A stretch of DNA of 64,000 nucleotides, from the NCBI RefSeq assembly GCF_011634775.1, contig NZ_JAALXT010000010.1, forward strand, positions 90,307-154,306, given 5' to 3'. Numbering within the stretch: the first letter of the stretch is position 1; each line of letters starts with the position of its first letter. The stretch is from Thalassoroseus pseudoceratinae (GTDB taxonomy: Bacteria; Planctomycetota; Planctomycetia; Planctomycetales; Planctomycetaceae). The notes below the pieces were generated by a model. That model was not told the origin of the DNA and made no database searches. It saw only the letters and a program-made list of their open reading frames with translations. This document shows, piece after piece, positions 34,939 through 44,405 of the stretch. Both the position numbers and the translations under genes were made by a program.

Positions 34939-35276
34939 GCTATCGTCTCATTATTCTGCCCCAGGCCAAAGCGGACGTGCTGAGTAACGCGGAGTGGTGG
35001 GCGCGCCATCACTCGCCAGAACAGGCTGCTCATTGGTTGGATACGGTTCAGTCCCAGCTGGAATCGATCGTCGACTTTCCTGAAAGCCATTCACTGTCGG
35101 CGGAGAACGATGAATTTTCGTACGAAATTCGTGACAAGCTGCTCGGCCTCGGCTCACGGCCCAGCTATCGCGCGGTGTTCGCGATCAAGGATGACACGAT
35201 CTATGTTTTGACCGTACAGCGTGCCGCTCAGGATTCACTCCAACCGGATGACGTCGTCCCGCCACCGTCCACGTAA
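34935..35276 (+). CDS. ParE/RelE-family toxin
   Basis: 113 residues from GTG 34935, overlapping the antitoxin stop. 'YRLIILPQAKADVLSNAEWW', 'LESIVDFPESHSL', 'LLGLGSRPSYRAVFAIKDDTIYVLTVQRAAQD' match the ParE/RelE fold with its typical closing strand. Predicted to poison gyrase or mRNA translation; which of the two is not decidable here. Confidence 0.88.
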   Translation: MSYRLIILPQAKADVLSNAEWWARHHSPEQAAHWLDTVQSQLESIVDFPESHSLSAENDEFSYEIRDKLLGLGSRPSYRAVFAIKDDTIYVLTVQRAAQDSLQPDDVVPPPST

Positions 35277-35283
35277 TCCCGAA

Positions 35284-35469
35284 TCAGGCAGATTTGCTGC
35301 TCTCGTTCTCGGCGTCTTTGAGCCGATTGAGCACCTGCGTGACACGGGCTCGTGAGACACCCAAATGTCGAGCAAGTGCCGCTCGCGACCAAAATTTTCC
35401 GGAGTCAATCAGGGATTGGTAGTACCGAGCCAGAAGTCGGCGGCTTTGCGACCGGGATATTCGCCCCAA
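35284..35469 (-). CDS. Dispersed HTH element, copy 2 (C-terminal part)
   Basis: 61 residues. Only the HTH end of the repeat family is present: 'LARYYQSLIDSGKFWSR', then 'LARHLGVSRARVTQVLNRL'. The upstream FVELGAF and IEMFKW parts are missing and an in-frame TAG lies 11 codons before the first Met. It sits 8 bases from the toxin stop. Confidence 0.6.
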   Translation of the reverse strand: MGRISRSQSRRLLARYYQSLIDSGKFWSRAALARHLGVSRARVTQVLNRLKDAENESSKSA

Positions 35470-35509
35470 TTCTGATGCCTAGCATATCATCATTGATGGT
35501 TCCAAGCAT

Positions 35510-35869
35510 TCAATCGCTTAACATGAAGCTTTGGTCGATCAGACGCTTTATCTCGTCTAGCCGGACGGTTCCATCGAGGATTACCGTCAGCCAGTGTTCC
35601 TTGTTCATGTGGTAAGCGGGAAAGAACCCAGCACTCTTCCGCAAGGTACCAATCTCCTGGGGGGCGCATTTGACGTCAAGGATGTCGACGTTCTCTTCAC
35701 CTTCCAAGCCGATCCTGTTCTTGGGCACGTCCATAACCAACGCAAACCACTTTTCATCGTCTTTGTGCCGGAGGACGAAGTAACTTGGGTATTTTTCAAA
35801 AGGGTGGTCCGGCGCAACGCCGTATTTTTCCATGCCGTAGTCGATCACGGCGTTTCGAATGCTTTTCAT
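35510..35869 (-). CDS. MmcQ/YjbR-family protein
   Basis: 119 residues. 'IDYGMEKYGVAPDHPFEKYP', 'FVLRHKDDEKWFALVMDV', 'LDVKCAPQEIG' and 'AYHMNKEHWLTVILDG' are YjbR signatures (CyaY-like fold, implicated in DNA binding). Complete length. It is monocistronic with respect to its neighbours. Confidence 0.9.
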   Translation of the reverse strand: MKSIRNAVIDYGMEKYGVAPDHPFEKYPSYFVLRHKDDEKWFALVMDVPKNRIGLEGEENVDILDVKCAPQEIGTLRKSAGFFPAYHMNKEHWLTVILDGTVRLDEIKRLIDQSFMLSD

Positions 35870-36044
35870 TTCGGTTTCCCTTGGTGTCTCAGTCAGCTGG
35901 TTCCACTATTCCCGCAAGGCACCCTTTCGTTGCCAACGACAAATCGTCTCGCCGCTCGCGATGATTGAATATTGCCCCGGTGTTTCTTTCCGACACTCTT
36001 TGAGGATATGCCTCTGGATGCGCATCATCACCCGTGTTCCACGA

Positions 36045-36428
36045 CTAACCGTTTGAATTGCGAACCTGCGCGACGAGCTTCCATTGCCCGTCAACCTTCA
36101 TCCACACGGTCACATACTTCTCCATCTGAACATGACCGTCTGGTGTTTTCACCTTGATTGATCCGTGTGCCCAAGCCATATCCTCTGACTTGCTGATTCG
36201 GGCCTCAGTGGCTTCCCAGGACATTTCGAGGCCCTCGACCTTACTCGCCTCTTGCAAGGCTGCCAACTCGTGCTGCTTTCCGCGAAGAAGTTCGCTTCCC
36301 GGGTTGAACAACAAAACATCGTCGGCGAACAGGTCCGTCAACCCTTCCAAGTCGCCAGCCTCAAATCGCCGGTACGATTCACGCTCCAAGTCCATGATTT
36401 CATTGTCAGTTCTGCTCGTCGTTGTCAT
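36045..36428 (-). CDS. NTF2-like (SnoaL/DUF4440) protein
   Basis: 127 residues; AAGGA upstream of ATG 36428. 'RRFEAGDLEGLTDLFADDVL', 'HGSIKVKTPDGHVQMEKYVTVWMKVDGQWKLVAQV' show the cone-shaped NTF2-like fold (DUF4440 type). The cytosolic protein may bind a small molecule. A paralogue with a signal peptide lies at 38243-38785. Bases 35870-36044 upstream of the next gene show nothing. Confidence 0.88.
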   Translation of the reverse strand: MTTTSRTDNEIMDLERESYRRFEAGDLEGLTDLFADDVLLFNPGSELLRGKQHELAALQEASKVEGLEMSWEATEARISKSEDMAWAHGSIKVKTPDGHVQMEKYVTVWMKVDGQWKLVAQVRNSNG

Positions 36429-36519
36429 TTTTCTTCCTTTTTCTTCGAGTAAGTTCCGAACTACCTTTCATTATTTGTACTTTGAGATTCCAACGTGCCC
36501 CAAGGTCATCGATGCATGA

Positions 36520-37260
36520 TTACCCATCTCGCGGCATCAGATCGCTTGGGAAAGATTTGTATTCCTCGCCGTTAATGAGGCATCCCGTTCTCCCGCTCGG
36601 TTTGAAATTGCCTTCCTGGTCGTAGCTGCCCCAAGATTTCCAGTAGAAGTGAACATCCTGACGCTCACACTGGCGTCTCAAAGATTCCACCCAGCTGATG
36701 TCGGCCCTTCTCGCTTTCTTCCCACTCTCTCCCCCGGCCACCACTAGATCGATTCCCGCCAGATCAATGTCAACAAACTCTTCCAGCAACGGCTCGCAAC
36801 AAATGTGCTTGTGACTGGCTTGAATCTCTTGGAGGTCTCTGAGTCTGGGGAGGCCATACTTTGCGTTTTCCACGGTTACTCCCAGCCACACATTGTCCGG
36901 AACAGCCCGACTCTCGAAATACTCTTTCATTCGACTGCTTCGTTTCGTTAGCGTGTAGAAGTTGTGCCAATGAGCGTCCCTTGCAATGCCCATGATCTCG
37001 TCGATGCTCTGGTCGTCAGCCTCCTCATGGAAGGTATCGCTCATGTTGTTGATGAAGTACAAAGTGGGCTTCTTGCGTTTCAAGGGGGCCGCCTTTTCCA
37101 ACCTGTCGTGGTGAATGGTAAAGCGGAATTTGTTTTCGTATCCTGCCGTCCCCCAACTGTTCAGCTTGATTGACAATTCTTCGGCGTAACAGTTTTTGCA
37201 GGCCGGCGAGATCTTTGTGCACCCTGTAAATGGATTCCACGAAGTGACTTCAATATCCAT
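36520..37260 (-). CDS. Phage Gp37/Gp68-like DUF5131 protein
   Basis: 246 residues. The N-terminal 'SWNPFTGCTKISPACKNCYAE' with Cys triad, 'TLYFINNMSDTFHE', 'WLGVTVENAKY', 'CCEPLLEEF' and 'VVAGGESGKKARR' are signatures of DUF5131 (phage Gp37/Gp68), radical-SAM-like proteins of unknown reaction found on phages and mobile DNA. Complete. Confidence 0.93.
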   Translation of the reverse strand: MDIEVTSWNPFTGCTKISPACKNCYAEELSIKLNSWGTAGYENKFRFTIHHDRLEKAAPLKRKKPTLYFINNMSDTFHEEADDQSIDEIMGIARDAHWHNFYTLTKRSSRMKEYFESRAVPDNVWLGVTVENAKYGLPRLRDLQEIQASHKHICCEPLLEEFVDIDLAGIDLVVAGGESGKKARRADISWVESLRRQCERQDVHFYWKSWGSYDQEGNFKPSGRTGCLINGEEYKSFPSDLMPRDG

Positions 37261-37309
37261 GTTGTTAACACTCCCAATTCAATGACTGAATAAGCACGTT
37301 AGTGATGTG

Positions 37310-38221
37310 TTATTCTGAGGTCGCTTGTGTACGAAGCACTTCGAACACCGCAGCCAAGTCATTTTCTCCATAGTTTGCATTTAGAGCCGTCCTGAAAATG
37401 TCAGCAATTGTCGCTGGCAGCCTGCTATCGACGCCGCTCTCCTCGCTGGATCGGACAAGCGTATCCGAGGCTGTTACGTACTGCTTTATCTTGGCGATAG
37501 AGCCCGGATAGTCTCGCCGACCAATCATTTCAGAGACAGAATGCAGCGTGGGAAGTACGAGTCTGTTGAGGCTCTCGAACGTTGCTGAACTGAACTGCTC
37601 TGGCGGGATACCTACAGATTCACAAAGAGCCGCGCCATGAATGAAGCTTAGCCAGGAGCCGAAACCAAATGAAAGAATACCGCAGTCGAGGGCGGACGCA
37701 CTTCCTGGATTCTCTCCAGCAAAATGCGAATTCACTCCGAGGTGATCGATCCAAGGTTTGTGAGATTCGAAAACTTCCTTTCGGCCTGAATAGAAATGAA
37801 TTAGATCTGATGTGCCTACCCTTTCTGGAACATCCATAATCGCTCCGTCCAAGTAGTTGACGCGATGCTGCGATGCCCATTCATCGCCGTCAATCGCTTC
37901 CTTTGGAGTGCCGGTCGAAAGCTGGATCAAAGTCCTTCCACCCATCAAGCCCGACACCTCTGTTGCGTGAAACAAAGAGTCACTTACCGCATAACTAGGG
38001 AGGCAGACTACAATCACGTCGCTTGCTGCGACCGCATCCGGTAGAGAGCCCGCGACGTGAGCGCCTAGTTTCGCGAGAGGCTGAGCTTTACTCGCCGTGC
38101 GGTTCCATACGGTGACCTGATTTTCCGGCATTATGAACGCTTTGGCTAAAGCGCTTCCCATATTGCCAAGGCCGATCACCGAGATGCGGCGTGGCTCATC
38201 GTTTGCTGGTTCTTCCATCAC
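37310..38221 (-). CDS. NAD(P)-binding imine reductase/6PGDH-like dehydrogenase
   Basis: 303 residues; 'ISVIGLGNMGSALAKAF' Rossmann loop, 'VWNRTASKA' NADP-binding motif, 'VVCLPSY' and 'YLDGAIMDVPERVG'. Overall architecture matches imine reductases and beta-hydroxyacid dehydrogenases. Substrate unknown. It precedes by 21 bases the exported SnoaL-like gene in the same direction. Confidence 0.9.
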   Translation of the reverse strand: MMEEPANDEPRRISVIGLGNMGSALAKAFIMPENQVTVWNRTASKAQPLAKLGAHVAGSLPDAVAASDVIVVCLPSYAVSDSLFHATEVSGLMGGRTLIQLSTGTPKEAIDGDEWASQHRVNYLDGAIMDVPERVGTSDLIHFYSGRKEVFESHKPWIDHLGVNSHFAGENPGSASALDCGILSFGFGSWLSFIHGAALCESVGIPPEQFSSATFESLNRLVLPTLHSVSEMIGRRDYPGSIAKIKQYVTASDTLVRSSEESGVDSRLPATIADIFRTALNANYGENDLAAVFEVLRTQATSE

Positions 38222-38242
38222 TTTTCTGCTCCGAGTAAAGGG

Positions 38243-38785
38243 TCACTTCAACTGTTCTTCATGGATGACGTTTCGCATTTCCACGTGATTCATCCACCGC
38301 CCGTCTTCTTTGACCCAAACGGAGACGTATTTGCCCAAATACTGAGGCTCATCGGGGTTCTTCCAGCGGACCAGTCCGTATGCGTAGGCCATGTCGCCGG
38401 ACGGGCCGACGTAAACGTCAATCGGCTCGTAATCCAACAAGACTCCCTTTGTGCTGAGCCATTGCTTGAACAACCTTTTTTGTTTGTCGCGACCAATGAT
38501 TGCCTCGCCTCCCGGTGGGCAGACGATTGCGTTTTCGCTGATGAACAGATCCATCATCTGGTCGATGTTGCCGGATTTGATCCCTCTCAGAGTTTCTCGC
38601 TCATAGATAAAAATCTGGTGTTCATCTGCACTCAACTCAGTGAGTGGACGATTCCGTCTCTCCGATGCAAGTTCTTCCAAGGTTTTGGAGCCAGTGCTGT
38701 CTGTTCCGGCATCTTGAGAATGCGCTGGACCACCCAGAAGCAAAATCGCGAGTGCCAGTACTGCATACGTTTGTTTTGTCTTCGT
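38243..38785 (-). CDS. Exported SnoaL/NTF2-like protein with probable ACG start
   Basis: From an ACG at 38783-38785 the frame reads 'TKTKQTYAVLALAILLLGG' followed by PAHSQ, a perfect signal peptide if ACG codes the initiator Met, and AGGAG lies upstream. No ATG, GTG or TTG exists before TTG 38743, which would cut the signal peptide in half. The mature part ('IYERETLRGIKSGNIDQMMDLF', 'YLGKYVSVWVKEDGRWMNHVEM') is DUF4440-like. Either the start codon is ACG or a point mutation destroyed ATG. Confidence 0.8.
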   Translation of the reverse strand, partial: TKTKQTYAVLALAILLLGGPAHSQDAGTDSTGSKTLEELASERRNRPLTELSADEHQIFIYERETLRGIKSGNIDQMMDLFISENAIVCPPGGEAIIGRDKQKRLFKQWLSTKGVLLDYEPIDVYVGPSGDMAYAYGLVRWKNPDEPQYLGKYVSVWVKEDGRWMNHVEMRNVIHEEQLK

Positions 38786-38844
38786 TGGATTCTCCTCTGC
38801 TGAACGTGCTTACCGATCTCTATACGCCCGAAAGTCTGAGAACA

Positions 38845-39414
38845 TCAGTTGTCCCCCGCCAAAAGCTCCGGAAGCGATTGCACCCATCTCTTGAACGGCT
38901 TCGTGTTTCCTGTACTGCGTCCGACGACGAGACTGCCTTCAAAGCGGACGACCGCATCTTCCGCTCGACGCTTAGCCTCGCTGGCACTCGCTCCAGCCTC
39001 CCGGGCAACTTTGGCAAAACTGCCAATGAAGCCATCCATGATTTGAGCGATTCGCTCCGCAACTACACCACGTTGGTCAGCCCTTGTTCCGACGGAGAGC
39101 GAATCGACCAAGCATGAGCGAAGTCCACCTTCGTAATAGGCGTCGAGATTTCGCGCAGCCTTGCGAATTCTGGTCTTCACTGGTCCTGACTCATGCAGCG
39201 GAGACAGTACCTCCGCGAACTCATCACAAGTGAAATCAATCACCGCTAATGCCATGTCGGATTTGCCGTCCGGGAAACGATGGTAGAGGCTGGCCCGTTT
39301 CAGACCCGTTGCCTCCGCAATCATGGAAAGACTCGTTCCCTCAAAACCGTGCTCTCGAAACAGCGCGGTTAGAGCGAGTAGAACTTCGCGATCAGATGTT
39401 GTTTTGGGTCGCAT
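38845..39414 (-). CDS. TetR-family transcriptional regulator
   Basis: 189 residues. HTH at about residues 25-55: 'LSMIAEATGLKRASLYHRFPD'. The C-terminal helical domain would bind a ligand. It probably represses itself and possibly the downstream SnoaL/dehydrogenase genes (38785-37310), whose start lies 60 bases from its stop. A palindrome at 39423-39442 is the likely operator. Confidence 0.93.
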   Translation of the reverse strand: MRPKTTSDREVLLALTALFREHGFEGTSLSMIAEATGLKRASLYHRFPDGKSDMALAVIDFTCDEFAEVLSPLHESGPVKTRIRKAARNLDAYYEGGLRSCLVDSLSVGTRADQRGVVAERIAQIMDGFIGSFAKVAREAGASASEAKRRAEDAVVRFEGSLVVGRSTGNTKPFKRWVQSLPELLAGDN

Positions 39415-39422
39415 CAGAGTAT

Positions 39423-39442
39423 TTTACCAATCGTTCGGTAAA
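39423..39442. promoter_or_regulatory. Palindromic operator for the TetR regulator
   Basis: TTTACC-N8-GGTAAA, a perfect 6-bp inverted repeat 9 bases upstream of the TetR start codon, within the likely promoter. The spacing is typical of TetR-family autoregulation. Confidence 0.65.
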
Positions 39443-39550
39443 GTTTCAAGCGGGCAAGCCATCATCGTAAGAACGAGTGGATTTCGCTGGGTGAGCGGCT
39501 CGATTCAATTTCCAACTACATATAGGTCGGACAGCTTAGAAGAGGTGGCT

Positions 39551-39885
39551 TCAGTTAACGATTCGTGCCGGTTTAGAACAATCATCGTGATCTTCTGCCA
39601 GTCGATTCAGCACCTGAGTCACGCGTGCACGGTAGACACCTAAATGGCGGGCTAGAGCTGCTCGCGACTCGAATTTTCCGGGGTCGAACAAGGCTTGATA
39701 ATACCGGGCCAGCCGCATGCGGTCGCGTTTCCTTTTCGGTTCGGTGGTCGATTGCAGAGGTGGAATCGAACCACCGGAGTTTGACGTAACTTGTTGATTC
39801 CGTAGTGCCCTAGCTCGACTAGACCGGGGTTTGCATAGTGACCGATCCGGGGAGCTTCGAAAAAACGGATCACAATCCGAACCAT
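39551..39885 (-). pseudogene. Dispersed HTH element, copy 3 (frameshifted)
   Basis: The first part (NPGLVELGHYGINKLRQTP) aligns with FVELGAFRTKRLRRLP of copy 1. Then the frame shifts and the second part 'RKRDRMRLARYYQALFDPG', 'LARHLGVYRARVTQVLNRL' follows to a TGA at 39551. About 15 codons between the two parts (around MFKWNSIS) are missing or scrambled. Sequence just beyond (SQTT) also matches copy 1. Confidence 0.6.
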
Positions 39886-40312
39886 TAACTCTCGGTCACA
39901 AGCTGTTTTCTGGCCGGGGGTTTTGTCGTTTGCGAGCAGACAAGAAGGGAATTGGTTCGGGTCTCAACTCTGGTCTGACCCTGAACGCTCATCCGAACCG
40001 CAACGGATTTCCGTATAATCGGAACTCAGACGCCTCAACTTTGCGAAGATCTGCATGTGGTCCGACAGTGCAATACGGCAGCTCCGCACATCCTTGATAA
40101 AGCCATCGGTGCTCAAGACCGATGCGAGTTCCCGGCTGGACGCAAACACGGCGGGTGATGCAACCTCTGTCTCGAACGATGACCAACCGATGCGGTGTGA
40201 AAGGCCTGTAACCCACCTTTGCTGCTACGGGCAGTCTACGGATCTTAAAGGTCTTGGTGTCGAACCGCCCAGTGCGGACCCGCATGCTGAGGGTCTACCC
40301 GATACTGCACGC
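39886..40312. other. Intergenic region with a possible remnant
   Basis: About 430 bases. The region next to copy 3 continues partly similar to the sequence upstream of copy 1. A minus-strand frame (39989-40285, starting MRVRTGRFDTKTFKIRRLP) looks protein-like but matches nothing I know. No intact gene is claimed. Confidence 0.35.
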
Positions 40313-41050
40313 TCAAGATTCCGTGTTGTAGATCACCGGCATCTGACCTTTCCATTTCTCCCAGGCGTCATGGTTCGTGATCAAGTCAGCCATGAAATGT
40401 GCGACATTGATGCGACTGGTTCGCCCCGGATTAAAAATCGCGCTCCTGGTCGGCGATGGATGTAACTCGTAGGCGCTCACGTTGTCTTCGTCGAACAAAC
40501 TGTCTGGACGAACGGCCGCCCACTGTATCTTGGTGTCATTCTTACCAACCTCCGTTCTCAGGTAGTCCGCTGCTTTCTCGTTATCCCGATGAGGCGGCAC
40601 CAGCAGACGAAGCAGCCCGATCACACAGCCCTGACCTCGTGAAATCGGCTCCTTTAGATCGCGATTGCTGTTTCCAGCCGTGTTCATGAGAACGAACTTA
40701 GTTGGCTTGTCCGAGCCGTTGGCCCTCATGGCCTGGCAACATCGTTCAGCAGCATCAGTCACGAGTCGGCGCGGCTGGCCGAAGATGCCCTTGAAGGTCA
40801 GATTGTGCCCCAAGCAGGATGCCACCGCCTCACATCCGGCTACGTGCTCCGCCATTTCAGTATCGCTGAGATCCAATACGCTCGCACGGATAAGCGATAG
40901 ACTCTCCTGCTGCCGAAGGGAGTCGGGAATCCTGTCGGGTGAACGCACGATCGCTTTGACCTTCAGACCGCGGTCAAGCAGTTGTCGCACCAGCAGCTGC
41001 CCCGTCGCTCCAGTGGCACCAAGCAAAAGGACTGTCATCGTCTCATTCAT
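40313..41050 (-). CDS. NAD(P)-binding atypical SDR
   Basis: 245 residues: 'VLLLGATGATGQLLVRQLL' Rossmann loop, 'AIVRSPDRIPDSL', 'VASCLGHNLTF' and 'FVLMNTAGNSNRD' are typical of NmrA/HSCARG-type SDR proteins. Probably a quinone or flavin reductase or redox sensor. It is the last gene of the minus-strand cluster that starts at 46366. Confidence 0.88.
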   Translation of the reverse strand: MNETMTVLLLGATGATGQLLVRQLLDRGLKVKAIVRSPDRIPDSLRQQESLSLIRASVLDLSDTEMAEHVAGCEAVASCLGHNLTFKGIFGQPRRLVTDAAERCCQAMRANGSDKPTKFVLMNTAGNSNRDLKEPISRGQGCVIGLLRLLVPPHRDNEKAADYLRTEVGKNDTKIQWAAVRPDSLFDEDNVSAYELHPSPTRSAIFNPGRTSRINVAHFMADLITNHDAWEKWKGQMPVIYNTES

Positions 41051-41089
41051 TTTGTTTCGTCCGATTTCAGAATTGTCGTTCGCGCGGCG

Positions 41090-41562
41090 CTACGGAAGCC
41101 CAATCGCAAGGAGCACGCACGCCAAGATGCATGCTGCCGTGCGAAGATGATTCCATCGCGTCCAGAGCCGCAGGTAGCGGTTCCATTCATGGTTGCCCTC
41201 CGGTGCGTCGAGAGGCAATTTGTCGAGGGCGTTGTTCAGTGGGACATTGAATACTGCAGTCACCATGAAACCGCCAAACAAATACGCGCAGGCCCCCGCG
41301 ATGGCCAAACCGTACTCGGGTGGCCGCTGCCATGCGGAGATGATCGTAACGAGCATACAGGCCAGAGCCGTTCCAAAGAAAACGCTCAGGAATACGGGAT
41401 TCAGGATCGTCCGGTTGATTAGCTGCATGGCCTTCATTCCCTCCGACGTCGGCATTTGCGCCAAGGCATCCATCACCGAAAGGAAAAGACGAAGAACAGC
41501 CCGGCCATCAGCCCGCTGCCCGCCACCGCAATCACCAAAATCGTTGTTAAGATTGTTGCCAT
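41090..41562 (-). pseudogene. DUF1772 (anthrone-oxygenase-like) membrane protein, frameshifted
   Basis: The minus strand starts ATG at 41562: 'ATILTTILVIAVAGSGLM', then AGLFFVFSF, and hits a stop after losing one T around 41477-41483. In the next frame it resumes as SVMDALAQMPTSEGMKAMQ and continues to 'LACVLLAIGLP'. Restoring one base gives the four-helix membrane DUF1772 protein of about 157 residues. Neighbours are redox genes. Real decay and an assembly error are both possible. Confidence 0.78.
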
Positions 41563-41840
41563 CACTGAACGTTGGCTCTCCGGATTCAAGTCTCAGAGTG
41601 TTGGATTCGTCGGAACAACGTAACACAAGTACTTCCGTTTCCTTCGTGGCTTACCATTGCCGACAGCGTTAATCCTTGTCAAGCAGTGCTCGCGACATTG
41701 CGGATTCAACGCTGTTAACGGCTCTTTTTTCTTCTCCTGGGCGATGTTCGATTATGCCCGTTCCAGCCAATCTTTGCGTTTTGTTGTAAACCGGATCGGT
41801 CGCCCGTGGGGCCCGATCGCGAAACTCCACGATTGCAGAC

Positions 41841-42500
41841 TCAAGCGTTTTGTTTGACGAGCGATCGAAGCATCTCCACAACATCGGACGGCTCTGCGCG
41901 CACGGTGTAGTCCGCATTTACGAAGGCACTGGCGATCGATCCATCGACGTCGACAATGAAAGTCGCGGCAAGCGGCAGGTCGAATTGTCCGTCTCCGTTA
42001 TGTGCTTCAACATTGATTCCAAATGTCTCATAGATGGGACGTAGCCTCGCCGGCAGCGTAAAGACGAGCCCAATTTCTCGTGAGTAGTCTGAGTTGGCGT
42101 CGGTGAGAACTTCAAACTCCAACTCGTTCTTCTCGGAGGTCGACAGAGATGCGTCAGGGAGTTCGGGCGTGATGGCGACCAAAGTCGCTCCCGCAGCCTT
42201 AATTTCAGGAAGAACCGCCTGGTAGGCCCGCAATTCCAGGTTGCAGTACGGACACCATCCACCCCGGTAAAACGTCACGACGACAGGCCCACGCTCTCTC
42301 AGGGCAGCGAGGCTTCTCTTCTCGCCGAGATGATTGGGCAGCGTGAAGTCTTCGAAATTGTCTCCAGGCTTCGGGGCCAACGCGACGATACCGGATGCGG
42401 TCAATTTCTCCGTCTCGTCAACCATGACGGCGGCGAGTTCCTCGGGGAGATTGGCGATGGTTTGTGCTTTGAGTGTAGATAGCTGTTCTTGAAGCGACAT
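41841..42500 (-). CDS. AhpC/TSA peroxiredoxin-like thiol oxidoreductase
   Basis: Start at 42500 (MSLQEQLSTLKAQTIANLP), 219 residues. 'PGDNFEDFTLPNHLGEKRSL', 'VVTFYRGGWCPYCNLELRAY' (CxxC active site) and 'ATFIVDVDGSIASAFVNADY' match the peroxiredoxin-like family. It likely detoxifies peroxides. The 220 bases upstream (42501-42724) hold no gene. Confidence 0.92.
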   Translation of the reverse strand: MSLQEQLSTLKAQTIANLPEELAAVMVDETEKLTASGIVALAPKPGDNFEDFTLPNHLGEKRSLAALRERGPVVVTFYRGGWCPYCNLELRAYQAVLPEIKAAGATLVAITPELPDASLSTSEKNELEFEVLTDANSDYSREIGLVFTLPARLRPIYETFGINVEAHNGDGQFDLPLAATFIVDVDGSIASAFVNADYTVRAEPSDVVEMLRSLVKQNA

Positions 42501-42724
42501 TGGATTCTCTTTGTAGCGGGTAGTAGTTTTCGAAAAGTCGAAGCCGGCAATTCGGCTTTGACTGAGTTCATCGGATCGGCCAGATCTTCGCCGCTCGTCG
42601 ATAGCCACAAGCCGGACATTTCAAACGAGAGCTTCGCCAACTTGGTTTCCATCGATGTGGCTATATCATGTGCTCTCACGCGAAGAAGAAAGGTTGATTC
42701 ACATACTGATGCTTATTTGACTAG

Positions 42725-43852
42725 TCAGCCATGCACGCCATGTGCGAGTTTCCGAGCGAACCACGCGTCGGTGTTTTGGATTGATGCACTTGGCGAAATC
42801 ATCGCATTCTCGAATGCGACGACCCGTTCACCATTGGCAATCCTTCGAGGCCAATCTGGTGTCGCCAGTGCGGCGCGTCCGAGCGCAATCAAGTCAGCAT
42901 GTTCGTCTAGGATCACGTCATCAGCGGGATCCGGATCATGCAGCCCACCGTTGGCGATCACTGGCAGTCCGGTAACCCTGCGAGCCATAGTAGAAAGCGG
43001 CTCTTGCTTGTCTGAACTCGACTCGCGGAAACCGCGGCCTTCGCCGGCCACATGGATATAGCTCGCTCCGGCCTCAGCGAGTGCTACGAAAATCGTCTCG
43101 GCTTCGGACTTTCCACCCCAGCTGTAGTTGAAGTCATTGACTTTAGCCTCCGAAACGCGGACTCCAACCACAAAGTCATCGGGGGATGCATCGCGCACCG
43201 CGGCAACGATCTCTGCCGGGTACCGAATTCGCGCCGACACCGACCCGCCGTACTCGTCATCCCGGCGATTCGTGTATTCGGTAATGAACTGATCAAGCAG
43301 ATAACCGTTCGCAGCGTGGATTTCGACGCCGTGGAATCCGGCGCGTCCCGCGTGTCTTGCCGCCGCTACAAAGCCATTGCGAACTTCAGCCAGGTCGGTT
43401 GTCGCCATTGCCGAAGGGAAGCGGTAAGGACCACTGCCTCCGTATGCGGGCATCATTTCGCCGAGCGGTGGCACAGCGGACGGTGCGATGGTGCGTCGTG
43501 CGTCGTGCCATTGGGACAATGCGCCAGCGTGCATCAGTTGCATAATAGCCAGGCTTCCCTGATCGGCGATCGCAGTGGCGATCGGCGCCCAAGAGTTGGC
43601 TTGGCGCTGATCCGTGATCCCAGGCTGGCGGTCGTAGCCTTGGCTGGCATCCTTGTCCGTGTAGGTCCCCTCCGTGATGACGATCGCAAAGCCACCGCGA
43701 GCAAAATCACGGTAGTAATTCTTCATGCGATCGGTTGCGAGCCCATCGCCGTGGGCACTCACGCGGGTCATCGGAGCAACTGCCAGCCGGTTGCATAACC
43801 GGCGCCCGAACATCTCGACAGGGGAAAGAACTGGCCTCGACAGACTCGACAT
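42725..43852 (-). CDS. Old-yellow-enzyme family ene-reductase
   Basis: 375 residues; GGGAG upstream of ATG 43852. FMN-binding TIM barrel: 'NRLAVAPMTRVSAHGDG', 'QLMHAGALSQW', 'GFHGVEIHAANGYLLDQF', 'VIANGGLHDPD', 'LIALGRAALATPDWP'. These enzymes reduce activated C=C bonds of electrophiles with NADPH. Fits a detoxification cluster. Confidence 0.95.
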   Translation of the reverse strand: MSSLSRPVLSPVEMFGRRLCNRLAVAPMTRVSAHGDGLATDRMKNYYRDFARGGFAIVITEGTYTDKDASQGYDRQPGITDQRQANSWAPIATAIADQGSLAIMQLMHAGALSQWHDARRTIAPSAVPPLGEMMPAYGGSGPYRFPSAMATTDLAEVRNGFVAAARHAGRAGFHGVEIHAANGYLLDQFITEYTNRRDDEYGGSVSARIRYPAEIVAAVRDASPDDFVVGVRVSEAKVNDFNYSWGGKSEAETIFVALAEAGASYIHVAGEGRGFRESSSDKQEPLSTMARRVTGLPVIANGGLHDPDPADDVILDEHADLIALGRAALATPDWPRRIANGERVVAFENAMISPSASIQNTDAWFARKLAHGVHG

Positions 43853-43913
43853 TTTTTACTCCCAATTAATTTTGAACCTTAATCAACAAAGTGCGTTGGC
43901 GATCTCGTCGTGC

Positions 43914-44384
43914 CTACTTAACGTGTTCTTCCAAGCCAGGGGTGTCTGTTGGGCGTGGCCCCAGAGGCCAATGGAACTTGCGTTCGGAATCTTCGATCGC
44001 ATAGTCGTTAATGCTGGCCTCACGGCGTCGCATCAGTCCGTCGTCATCGAACTCCCAGTTCTCGTTTCCATAGGCACGAAACCAGTTACCGTCGGCATCG
44101 CGGTACTCATACTGGAAACGCACGGCGATGCGGTTGTCAGTAAAGGCCCACAACTGTTTTGTCAGGCGATACTCCAGTTCCTTCTCCCACTTGCTGGTCA
44201 GGAACTCGACGATTTGGTTTCGACCTGCGACAAATGTGTCGCGATTTCGCCACTGGCTATCGATCGAGTAGGCCAGCGAGACCTTTTCCGGGACGCGGGA
44301 GTTCCATCCATCCTCGGCTGCTTGCACTTTCCGGAGAGCTGTTTCACGAGTGAACGGTGGCTTGATGTCTGTCGGGAGTGGCAT
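43914..44384 (-). CDS. DUF1348 NTF2-like protein
   Basis: 156 residues. '[20 protein letters not shown]', '[20 protein letters not shown]', '[13 protein letters not shown]' and '[20 protein letters not shown]' are DUF1348 signatures. Function unknown; often near redox enzymes. Complete length. Confidence 0.92.
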   Translation of the reverse strand: MPLPTDIKPPFTRETALRKVQAAEDGWNSRVPEKVSLAYSIDSQWRNRDTFVAGRNQIVEFLTSKWEKELEYRLTKQLWAFTDNRIAVRFQYEYRDADGNWFRAYGNENWEFDDDGLMRRREASINDYAIEDSERKFHWPLGPRPTDTPGLEEHVK

Positions 44385-44405
44385 AATCGTGATCCATGGG
44401 AAGTG

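Noticed and set aside
39759..39790. T-arm-like sequence (GGTGG TTCGATT CCACC on the minus strand)
   Set aside because: It lies inside HTH copy 3 and aligns with protein-coding positions of the other copies, and no anticodon or D-arm can be folded around it.
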